Assembly: GCA_047973025.1 (NCBI GenBank)
Contig: JBKEBE010000104.1
Span: forward strand, 1 to 13,102
DNA: 13,102 bases
Source of the DNA: UPXZ01 sp047973025
GTDB taxonomy: Bacteria > Bacteroidota > Bacteroidia > Bacteroidales > Paludibacteraceae
Direction: 5' to 3'
Part shown: positions 7,865 through 13,102 of the stretch, in pieces
Position numbering within the stretch: the stretch's first letter is position 1
Layout: every line of letters starts with the position of its first letter
The notes under the pieces: generated by a model
What the model saw: the letters and a program-made list of their open reading frames with translations, nothing else
What the model was told of the DNA's origin: nothing
The model's database searches: none
Program-made: the position numbers and the translations under genes

Positions 7865-8923
7865 TCAGTTAACTTGTATTGTCCGGTCTTCTCCATTGCT
7901 CCGGAAAGCCAATTCAATGATTCGGATCACATCTCGCGCTTCTTCGGGTTTTATCACTAATTCCGTCTTTCCGAGAATCGCGTCTCGAAGGTTGGTAAAG
8001 TATTCCCGGTAGTCGCCGTTTTCACTTTCTACTACAGCATTGATTTTTATTCCGTTATGTTCGGTAATGAGTCTTCCCCAGATGTTTTCCGGTTCTTTTC
8101 CCCAATCGGAAGTATTGGGAATCATGCCTTTATCCAGATTTTCTTCCTGAACGTCCAGTCCGTATTTTACAAACGATCCTTTTTTCCCGTGAAGTTGGAA
8201 AGTAGGTCCCGGTGCTTTTGCAAGCATGGTCGATTTCAGTGTCGCGGTCAGGGTGGGGTAGTGCAGCTTTATATCAAAGTAATCGTCTGCTTTTGCCCAC
8301 GGACGTTGCGATTTTATGTGTGCGGTAACGGCTTGGGGCAATCCGAAAAAATGCAACGCTTGGTCGATCAAATGCGACCCCAAGTCGTAAAAAATTCCGG
8401 AACCAGGTAAGGCTTCTTCACGCCAGTAACCGGTGGGACGCGGTTCATTCCGGTAACGGTCAAAGTGAGTTTCGTAGTCCACCACATCGCCAAGCAAACC
8501 GCTCGCGAGGATTTTTTTTACCGTCTTCGTATCACTCACAAATCGGCGGTTGTGATACGCGGTCAGAATTTTCCCCTGCTTTTTGCTTAACGCTATCAAT
8601 TCATCAGCTTCTTCAACGGTGTTGGTAAATGGTTTTTCGATTACGACATGCTTTCCGGCTAACAGGGCTTCTTTTCCCTGCTTGAAATGTACCGTATTGG
8701 GAGATGTAACGATTACTAAGTCAATATCGGGGTCATTAATGATTTCGTCCGCTCCGCCTGCAATCCTTGTATTCGGGTAACGTTGCCGAATAAGTTTGAC
8801 GTTTGCGGGGTTTCTCGTACTAATCGCGGATAGCTCAAATCCATCTACCACATCAATGAATGGTGCATGAAAAACTCTTCCGGATAAGCCGTATCCGATG
8901 ATTCCTGTTCGAATGTTTGTCAT
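7865..8923 (-). CDS. Gfo/Idh/MocA family NAD(P)-dependent oxidoreductase (YdgJ/IolW-like)
   Basis: A 352-residue cytoplasmic dehydrogenase. The Rossmann fold opens with GIIGYGLSGRVFHAPF, giving GxGxxG at residues 10-15. EKPF at 95-98 supplies the family's catalytic lysine (Lys96). SGIFYDLGSHLIDQ (174-187) supplies the Asp179/His183 pair. The GYG..GRVFHAPF start resembles E. coli YdgJ and the scyllo-inositol dehydrogenase IolW, so a sugar or inositol oxidation is likely, but the substrate is not determined. It is followed 5 bases later by the ClbS/DfsB gene, implying co-transcription. A TAnnTTTG element lies about 23 bases upstream of the ATG. All catalytic residues are present. Confidence 0.92.
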   Translation of the reverse strand: MTNIRTGIIGYGLSGRVFHAPFIDVVDGFELSAISTRNPANVKLIRQRYPNTRIAGGADEIINDPDIDLVIVTSPNTVHFKQGKEALLAGKHVVIEKPFTNTVEEADELIALSKKQGKILTAYHNRRFVSDTKTVKKILASGLLGDVVDYETHFDRYRNEPRPTGYWREEALPGSGIFYDLGSHLIDQALHFFGLPQAVTAHIKSQRPWAKADDYFDIKLHYPTLTATLKSTMLAKAPGPTFQLHGKKGSFVKYGLDVQEENLDKGMIPNTSDWGKEPENIWGRLITEHNGIKINAVVESENGDYREYFTNLRDAILGKTELVIKPEEARDVIRIIELAFRSNGEDRTIQVN

Positions 8924-8945
8924 AAATCAAGTGTATTGTTTGGTA

Positions 8946-8953
8946 CAAAAATA
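8946..8953 (-). promoter_or_regulatory. -7 promoter element of the oxidoreductase/ClbS operon
   Basis: Read on the minus strand this is TATTTTTG, a match to TAnnTTTG, about 23 bases before the oxidoreductase ATG. No clear TTTG appears at the -33 distance; the region there is an A-run on the plus strand. Confidence 0.45.
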
Positions 8954-9122
8954 AGAGATTAATTCCGAAAAAAAAATACTTCGGCAATAAAGCTATCATC
9001 GACATATTCAGCATAAGAAAACCACAGATATACGAATTAATGTAAAAGTGTGTAAATAATCCAATGATTAAGCGGGTATTCGTAATAAAATGGATCAAAT
9101 TAACATATGTTGTTGTTTTTTT

Positions 9123-9156
9123 TTTGATTTGCTCACAGTTATTTCTTCTATCTTTG
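9123..9156 (+). promoter_or_regulatory. Promoter at the head of the peptide locus
   Basis: TATCTTTG at 9149-9156 is an exact TAnnTTTG. TTTG occurs 22 bases upstream (9123-9126) and also 17 bases upstream (9128-9131), either of which could be the -33 element. The ATG at 9168 is only 11 bases after it, so the transcript would be nearly leaderless. This position also rules out the in-frame ATG at 9090 as the main start. Confidence 0.6.
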
Positions 9157-9167
9157 AAAACAAAAAA

Positions 9168-9824
9168 ATGGAGAAAATCAATGATTTTATTAAACTAAAA
9201 TCATATAAGGTGTTTATTTTTAATTGCTTGCTCTATTTTGTAGCCTTGTTTCTTGAGTTTAGGTATATCTTTACCAACGAATTTTACGCACAAAATTTAA
9301 ATCATTATACCGAAAAACAAGTTTTTGATTTTATTTTGTTAGAAAGAAATGCGGAATGGGCAAATTATGTATTCGCTATCGGGTTGGTACTAATGTCTTC
9401 ATTGTTGATTGCTACGATTTTATACATTGGATTTAATCTCAAGACTATATCGGTTTCTTTTAGAAAAAGCTACAGGATTGCTGTGCAATCTATTGTTGTT
9501 TTTTCACTCAATTACCTGATTTCTGTATCATTAAAGCTGTTTGGAGTTGTAAAATACGATATAAACAATGTCAATGATGTATATGCTTATCAATCCGTAC
9601 TGCGATTTTTGAATACCAACAAGATACCGCAATGGGCTTTGTATCCATTGGAAAAAATAAATATTTCGGAATTCGTATATTTTGCATTTTTAGCTATTCT
9701 GATTCATTTACATTTCAAAATGACTAAGAAAACATCTCTAAAATACGCTATGGCAATATACGGTAGCGGATTATTTATTTGGATAGTAATTACGGTTTTC
9801 ATACAATTTCTTTTTTACACATAA
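9168..9824 (+). CDS. Five-helix integral membrane protein of unknown function
   Basis: A 218-residue protein with five predicted membrane helices at about 14-35, 67-90, 104-126, 167-183 and 193-216, and few conserved polar residues inside them. I cannot assign it to a named family with confidence. The segment between helices 3 and 4 (FLNTNKIPQWALYPLEKINI) recalls membrane proteins often found near small secreted peptides in Bacteroidetes; that is memory of pattern, not proof. The start is set at ATG 9168 because the promoter at 9149-9156 lies inside the longer frame that begins at 9090. The extra residues in that longer form are a cysteine/phenylalanine-rich stretch unlike a real N-terminus. 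It is the first gene of the plus-strand cluster. A role in export, immunity or regulation of the peptide encoded 38 bases downstream is inference. Confidence 0.7.
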   Translation: MEKINDFIKLKSYKVFIFNCLLYFVALFLEFRYIFTNEFYAQNLNHYTEKQVFDFILLERNAEWANYVFAIGLVLMSSLLIATILYIGFNLKTISVSFRKSYRIAVQSIVVFSLNYLISVSLKLFGVVKYDINNVNDVYAYQSVLRFLNTNKIPQWALYPLEKINISEFVYFAFLAILIHLHFKMTKKTSLKYAMAIYGSGLFIWIVITVFIQFLFYT

Positions 9825-9862
9825 TTAACTCTATTTTATTAACAATTAAATCATGTATCGTT

Positions 9863-10024
9863 ATGAAAAAACTTGAATTAGAAAAAATGTCTCAAATTAA
9901 CTGCGGAAAAATGTTTGATTACCAACAACACTGTACCCCTTGTTTTGAAGGTAATATAATTTGTAATCGAACCCTTACTCTTTTTTGGATTCCGTTTTCT
10001 TCAATGGACAAAATACCGTGTTAG
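9863..10024 (+). CDS. Small cysteine-rich peptide with a double-glycine-like leader
   Basis: A 53-residue peptide starting MKKLELEKMSQINCGKMF. The first 15 residues follow the pattern of Bacteroidetes leader peptides cut by C39 proteases (MKKL-x-L-x-x-M-x-x-I-N-G-G), except that Gly at -2 is replaced by Cys14, leaving C-G. Cleavage after Gly15 would release a 38-residue product, from KMFDYQQHC to MDKIPC, with cysteines at 24, 27, 34 and 53 (HCTPC, IIC, and the last residue) and a hydrophobic central part (TLTLFWIPF). Four cysteines would allow two disulfides, and a thioredoxin-fold protein and a C39 peptidase are encoded downstream in the same direction. No Shine-Dalgarno or clear own promoter. 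The peptide's activity (bacteriocin, signal or other) is unknown; recognition rests on leader pattern, size and context. Confidence 0.68.
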   Translation: MKKLELEKMSQINCGKMFDYQQHCTPCFEGNIICNRTLTLFWIPFSSMDKIPC

Positions 10025-10083
10025 CAAGACGATGGTAATTAAGTGAGCAATCTATTTTTTGCCTGTATCAATCCTAAACAATC

Positions 10084-10116
10084 AAGCCTTATGTATCAGT
10101 AGCATACATAAGGCTT
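10084..10116 (+). promoter_or_regulatory. Perfect 13-bp hairpin between the peptide gene and downstream operon genes
   Basis: AAGCCTTATGTAT (10084-10096) and its exact reverse complement ATACATAAGGCTT (10104-10116) enclose the 7-base loop CAGTAGC. No T-run follows, so it is not a standard intrinsic terminator on the plus strand. It lies 60 bases past the peptide stop and 20 bases before the next start. It could protect the 3' end of a processed peptide mRNA or reduce read-through, raising peptide output over the downstream genes; this function is inferred. Confidence 0.7.
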
Positions 10117-10135
10117 GTACCAAAACAGATATTTT

Positions 10136-11005
10136 ATGAATAGCATAAGATGCGTATTTTCGATAGCGGTTCTCTTTTCGCTATCAGTCGTATATGCACA
10201 AAACCGGGAAATAACTTTAATAGACAGCATAACCCATGAGTCGGTTGCTTACGCGTCCGTTCTTTTTATCGGGAAAGATTTTGGCGGAAAGTATAGTAGC
10301 GAACAGGGAAAAATAACCATTCCGGATTCTGTCAACGCAATCAAAATAAGTCATGTATCCTATAAACCAATAGAGATTTATCTACAAGGGCTAACTTCCC
10401 ATACGATACAGCTAAGCCCAAGTATTAAAGAACTCTCTGAAGTAACTGTAAATAAAAAGGATAGATACAAAAAATCGGAAATCGGTTTTCATAATTACAA
10501 ATCAAAATCCGGTTACGTAGGTGCAACCGGTTTTATGCTGGCACTATATATTCCTTATAAAAAAGAATGGGAAGTACAGCCTTATATTTCAGAAATTATG
10601 GGAATGTTACAAAAATCATTTATATCCGATTTTGCGGCAACATTTCTACGCATCGATTTACAAAAACCGGATAAAATAACGAAAGCACCGGATGGAGTTT
10701 CTTTACTGAACGAAAGTATCGTGATAAGAAACAAAAGAATAAAGAAGAAGAATAAGTTAATGTTGCGCGAACCGATTCTATTTCCAAAAGAAGGCGTGTT
10801 TATTGTTGTAGAATGGATAAAGCTGAGTGATGAATTTCAATATCTCAACCCCGCTATAGGTACTACAAACCAAAGTAAGTCAAGAAATACTTGGCACAAA
10901 AGGGTATTCGCGGGAGATACGTGGAAAATTTTGCCCATAACACCGTTCGAAGGATATGAAGATGGTATTAGTAATATCTGTTTTGGTTTAACGGTATTAG
11001 AATAA
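10136..11005 (+). CDS. Secreted protein with carboxypeptidase-regulatory-like N-terminal domain
   Basis: A 289-residue protein from ATG 10136, chosen because it gives a clean signal peptide (MNSIRCVFSIAVLFSLSVVYAQ, likely cut after Ala21). The longer frame from TTG 10115 would start at the edge of the upstream hairpin. After the signal comes a beta-sandwich of the CarboxypepD_reg-like type (about 24-95), with ITLIDSITHESVAYASVLF, GKITIPD and ISHVSYKPIEI, then LSPSIKELSEVTV. This domain opens many Bacteroidetes surface proteins, usually ahead of a TonB-dependent channel, but no barrel follows here. The C-terminal two thirds is lysine-rich and unrecognised. It ends 4 bases before the thioredoxin-like gene, so the two are co-transcribed. 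It probably acts in the periplasm or at the outer membrane; function unknown. Confidence 0.75.
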   Translation: MNSIRCVFSIAVLFSLSVVYAQNREITLIDSITHESVAYASVLFIGKDFGGKYSSEQGKITIPDSVNAIKISHVSYKPIEIYLQGLTSHTIQLSPSIKELSEVTVNKKDRYKKSEIGFHNYKSKSGYVGATGFMLALYIPYKKEWEVQPYISEIMGMLQKSFISDFAATFLRIDLQKPDKITKAPDGVSLLNESIVIRNKRIKKKNKLMLREPILFPKEGVFIVVEWIKLSDEFQYLNPAIGTTNQSKSRNTWHKRVFAGDTWKILPITPFEGYEDGISNICFGLTVLE

Positions 11006-11009
11006 AGCT

Positions 11010-11513
11010 ATGCATAAGTTTAGATGGTTTGTTATCGCGATCGGGGGTATTTGTATCGCAATGCTTACTTTTGTTTTCTTCAAAATCCGACAACAAGAAA
11101 TTCCTAAAAATAAGTCGTTGGATATCAAGGGGACAACTGTTTCGGGTGATAGCTTTAGCACAAGAAGTTTAGAAAATCTACCATCTTTGGTGTTTTTTTT
11201 GTCTCCGGAATGTGAAAGTTGCATATCGGAGACAACTTTTATCTCAAATAATATTCGTGAATTAACAGAAAGATATAATATCTTGCTCATCCTAACTTCG
11301 GATTTTCAGAACTCTACACATTCCTTAATCAATTATTTAGAATTTATAAATCATTCGGAAGTCTTAGTCGCATTTGACGAAAATCACTTATGGATTACCA
11401 TGTACGGTGTAAAGTCTATTCCTGTCTGTGTTTTGTTTGACTCCAATAAGAAACAAGTTACTCGAATTACTGCCCCGTTAACATCAATAACACAAATAGA
11501 TTCCTGTTTCTGA
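11010..11513 (+). CDS. Membrane-anchored thioredoxin-fold (TlpA/redoxin-like) protein
   Basis: A 167-residue protein with an N-terminal membrane anchor (about 6-24, FVIAIGGICIAMLTF) and a periplasmic thioredoxin-like domain. The redox motif is CESC at 68-71 in the segment FFLSPECESC. The strand with the cis-proline is YGVKSIPVCVLFD (132-144, Pro138). Two extra cysteines occur at 140 and 166. Relatives (TlpA, ResA) transfer disulfides in the periplasm, and several accompany secreted cysteine-containing peptides in Bacteroidetes. It starts 4 bases after the preceding gene. Context suggests it sets the disulfides of the cysteine-rich peptide encoded at 9863; that is inference. The C-terminal region is short compared with full TlpA proteins, but the fold's core motifs are present. 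Confidence 0.82.
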   Translation: MHKFRWFVIAIGGICIAMLTFVFFKIRQQEIPKNKSLDIKGTTVSGDSFSTRSLENLPSLVFFLSPECESCISETTFISNNIRELTERYNILLILTSDFQNSTHSLINYLEFINHSEVLVAFDENHLWITMYGVKSIPVCVLFDSNKKQVTRITAPLTSITQIDSCF

Positions 11514-11568
11514 GTAATGAATAGATTGGTAAATCGACAAGACTGAAATCTGAAATACGAAAACTCGA

Positions 11569-12108
11569 ATGACTCAAAAAAAAATTAAAAAAAGTTTCGT
11601 ACTACAGACTAACGAGAACGGGTGTGGACCAGCTTGCTTATCTTCTATATGCAACTATTACGGCAAATCTGTTAGTCAAGAGCAAATTTCAATTTTAAGT
11701 GGTTCTACAATTTACGGTACATCATTACTTGGTTTATATCAAGCAGCTAAATCATTGGGGTTTGAAGCGGAAGGATATGAAACAGATATTGAACACCTAA
11801 AAAAGATAAATTTGCCATGTATTCTTCCTGTTATTGTAAATAAACGTTATGAGCATTACATCGTATGCTATCTATACGATGGTTCTAACTTTATAATTGG
11901 CAATCCATCAACAGGTATCCATAAAATTTCGGAATCAGAATTAATCAGAATTTGGGATAGTCGTAGTTTATTGTTAGTTAGCACTATTGCCAAAGAAAAT
12001 AAAAAAAACAACAACACAAGGAAAGGTAAGATTAACTGGTTTATACTGACCTTACAGGCAGATTTCCCCCGTCGGTGCGGATTTGTAATCCGTACCAATT
12101 TTATATGA
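11569..12108 (+). pseudogene. C39 peptidase domain of a bacteriocin-type ABC transporter, truncated
   Basis: The first ~150 residues are a clear C39 double-glycine peptidase: Gln13 (oxyanion), NGCGPACL with catalytic Cys19, YEHYIVCY with His96, and the IGNPSTG block, in which the usual catalytic Asp is Asn112. In intact transporters (PCAT/LagD type) this domain is followed by six membrane helices and an ATPase. Here the linker and start of the transporter part (GKINWFILTLQADFP, to about residue 167) look normal. Then the frame enters a palindrome and closes after RRCGFVIRTNFI. The remaining transporter is not found anywhere in the window. The break coincides with the truncated end of a transposase on the other strand (overlap 12101-12108). 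I call it a truncated gene; a functional standalone C39 protease cannot be excluded, because the peptidase domain itself is complete. Confidence 0.8.
12074..12096. repeat. REP-like palindrome at the C39/transposase junction
   Basis: GGTGCGGATT (12074-12083) and AATCCGTACC (12087-12096) pair over ten bases with one G-T wobble around the loop TGT. The centre GATTTGTAATC is the exact reverse complement of GATTACAAATC at 12745-12755. It lies where the transporter frame loses homology. Confidence 0.65.
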
Positions 12109-12613
12109 CTTTTTTGCGCTTGCCGGGCAATCCACCGATAGTAAATCGGTGGGGAGTATTGAGCTTTTTTTTTGCGGATTCGGCTTGTTCGGAGGAGCAG
12201 AAGGAACCTTTATCAAGTTCTGCCATACCGGACAAGGTATAAGCGGCAGCGCGTAGTCCCATTACATTACGAATCTTATCGCACATCTCCAAAATAGGTT
12301 GATAGCGCCTGTGTCCCAATTGTTGTTGGATTTCGAATGGCGAAAAATACTCATAGGGAGATGTCATCAGGTGCATGGCCTTGAACCAATACAAGAAAGG
12401 AAGTTTAGAGCCTTGCATGATGGTTCCCGAACGTAGAGAGAGGCGATGACGGCAAGCCTTACATTCGAAGTGATAAACGGCAGGGAACCAACGATGCTCC
12501 TTATGACCACATTTGGGACATACGATACCGGATTGAAGGCGAAAGTCTTTGAATTTCTCCATGCAGACTGCTTCGCTCGGAAAATGTTTGTCAAAATCTG
12601 TTATTAGTTTCAT
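12101..12613 (-). pseudogene. IS1595/ISXO2-type transposase, 3'-truncated
   Basis: A 170-residue frame beginning MKLITDFDKHFPSEAVCMEK. Its zinc ribbon is CPKC (32-35) and CKAC (51-54). A conserved GTIMQGSKLPFLYWFKAMHLM segment (63-83) and a predicted helix-turn-helix (about 90-120, FSPFEIQQQLGHRRYQPI) follow. It then enters the DDE domain at GMAELDKGSF, where Asp134 would be the first catalytic residue. Full-length relatives are about 300 residues; the remaining two acidic residues are missing. The last 20 residues include LNTPHRFTIGGLPGK, encoded by a hairpin at 12132-12152, and the frame ends within the truncated C39 gene. I see no inverted repeats or target duplication. It is most likely a non-functional element remnant. 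Confidence 0.8.
12132..12152. repeat. Palindrome inside the transposase remnant
   Basis: CCACCGAT (12132-12139) and ATCGGTGG (12145-12152) form a perfect 8-bp stem with loop AGTAA. The context GGCAA-t-CCACCGAT-nnn-AAATC is repeated in the same orientation at 12734-12755 as GGCAA-c-CCACCGATTACAAATC, upstream of the transposase start. Confidence 0.6.
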
Positions 12614-12666
12614 GGCACTCGGATTTTGATTGCTGCTTTTCTCCCCTTTACTTCCCTCCGCTCCCT

Positions 12667-12681
12667 CACGTTTGTAACGTG
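12667..12681. repeat. REP-like palindrome CACGTT-TGT-AACGTG
   Basis: A perfect 6-bp stem with the loop TGT. It has the same TTTGTAA centre as the palindrome at 12074-12096, with a different stem. Confidence 0.5.
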
Positions 12682-12733
12682 TAGCAAAACAGTCTTACTT
12701 GGTTACCACGCGATGCAATCGCGCGACAGCAAC

Positions 12734-12766
12734 GGCAACCCACCGATTACAAATCTTCGGTAGCGG
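12734..12766. repeat. REP-like imperfect palindrome with GATTACAAATC core
   Basis: GGCAACCCACCGATTACAAATC continues into TTCGGTAGCGG. CCACCGATT can fold back on AATC-TT-CGGTAG with a two-base bulge and one mismatch. It shares an 11-base core, inverted, with the palindrome at 12074-12096, and its left flank with the one at 12132. Confidence 0.5.
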
Positions 12767-12846
12767 CGTTTTTAAATGCGCACGGGCAACGTTAAATTTA
12801 CACACGTGAGCGACAAAATTTCTTCACTTACGAAAATTTCATTGTT

Positions 12847-13101
12847 CTATTTTCGCCTTCTGTATCCGGCATAAAGCCCTGCCAGTAGCAACAATAGCCA
12901 AGTAGATTCCCCAACCGGGATCTTGTTCATGGTCGTTGTATCCGGCATCGGATCGACTAAGATTACACCATTGGTATTGGTTCTTGGAACACCAAACGGA
13001 GCTGCGACGGGTACCGAAGATAAGCCCGATACACTTCCTCCTGTCCCGCCTTCCGACGATAATGACGAGCCGCCGTATGCCATCAACCCGTTTGATAAAC
13101 T
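12847..13101 (-). CDS. C-terminal end of a secreted protein with a PVG-type sorting-like tail (5' end outside window)
   Basis: The frame is open to the window edge (SLSNGLMAYGGSS...), so the TTG at 13086 is not a convincing start and this is the last ~84 residues of a longer gene. The visible part is low-complexity, rich in Gly and Ser (about 12-32), then Pro, Thr and Asn, as in a stalk. It closes with KIPVGESTW, a hydrophobic run LLLLLAGLYAGY and a basic RRRK end. A short Pro-Ile/Val-Gly motif, one membrane segment and terminal arginines are the layout of C-terminal sorting signals seen on Bacteroidota surface proteins (PEP-CTERM-like). No processing enzyme is visible in the window. The N-terminal function cannot be told. 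Confidence 0.6.
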   Translation of the reverse strand, partial: SLSNGLMAYGGSSLSSEGGTGGSVSGLSSVPVAAPFGVPRTNTNGVILVDPMPDTTTMNKIPVGESTWLLLLLAGLYAGYRRRK

Positions 13102-13102
13102 A

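Larger units (their letters stand above)
12614..12846. other. Repeat-bearing intergenic stretch upstream of the transposase remnant
   Basis: No gene seen. On the minus strand it contains a purine-rich tract (about 12638-12666) ahead of the transposase start, with AAAGGGGAG some 25-30 bases from the ATG. It also holds two REP-like palindromes (12667-12681, 12734-12766) and a further GGGCAACG at about 12783. It is visibly richer in G+C than the other intergenic regions, suggesting imported or repeat-derived DNA. Confidence 0.45.

Noticed and set aside
9779..9862. Longer form of the small peptide starting at TTG 9779
   Set aside because: It would overlap the end of the membrane protein gene in another frame, and it hides the MKKLELEKM leader, which starts cleanly at ATG 9863.
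11868..12098. Minus-strand frame continuing the transposase beyond 12101
   Set aside because: It is in a different frame and antisense to a clear C39 domain; it shows no DDE-domain residues, so it is not the missing transposase half.
1..13102. tRNA, rRNA or CRISPR array
   Set aside because: No cloverleaf with a GTTCGANNC arm, no rRNA-like block and no regularly spaced repeats were seen on either strand.

Overview
The window reads as a piece of a Bacteroidota chromosome, most likely order Bacteroidales. Three things support this. The sigma factor at 5678-6538 is the short (286-residue) RpoD of that phylum. Several genes have the Bacteroidetes promoter (-7 TAnnTTTG, with a TTTG/TTG element about 19-20 bases upstream) and weak or absent Shine-Dalgarno sequences. 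The gene content (AddB-like nuclease, CYTH, MurB, MiaA, a small Hc1-like histone, ClbS/DfsB, zinc-ribbon IS1595-type proteins) is typical of the group. I cannot name a genus.

Positions 1-6540 are housekeeping. The 3' part of an AddB-like helicase/iron-sulfur nuclease is followed by a CYTH phosphatase-like gene. Convergent to these are murB and miaA, which share a strand and probably a promoter. About 0.8 kb of AT-rich DNA without a recognisable gene follows. Next come a 57-residue histone-like gene with its own promoter and terminator, and the convergent rpoD gene; a symmetrical bidirectional terminator separates them.

Positions 6880-8960 hold a standalone zinc-ribbon protein related to IS1595/ISXO2 transposases but lacking the catalytic domain. 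A tight two-gene unit on the minus strand follows: a Gfo/Idh/MocA oxidoreductase, then a ClbS/DfsB-family protein.

Positions 9120-12110 are the most interesting part, a plus-strand cluster that looks like a peptide maturation and export locus. It contains a five-helix membrane protein, a 53-residue cysteine-rich peptide whose leader resembles Bacteroidetes double-glycine leaders but reads N-C-G at the expected cleavage site, and a perfect 13-bp hairpin. These are followed by a secreted carboxypeptidase-regulatory-like protein, a membrane-anchored thioredoxin-fold protein with CxxC, and a C39 (leader-cleaving) peptidase domain. I infer that the locus once made, oxidised, trimmed and exported a small peptide.

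The locus is broken at its end. The C39 reading frame loses its ABC-transporter portion at about 12067-12108, where it meets the 3'-truncated end of an IS1595-type transposase on the other strand. The junction and the DNA beyond it carry several small palindromes that share a TTTGTAA-type centre. The window ends inside a minus-strand gene whose product ends in a Pro-Val-Gly, hydrophobic, Arg-rich tail resembling a C-terminal sorting signal.
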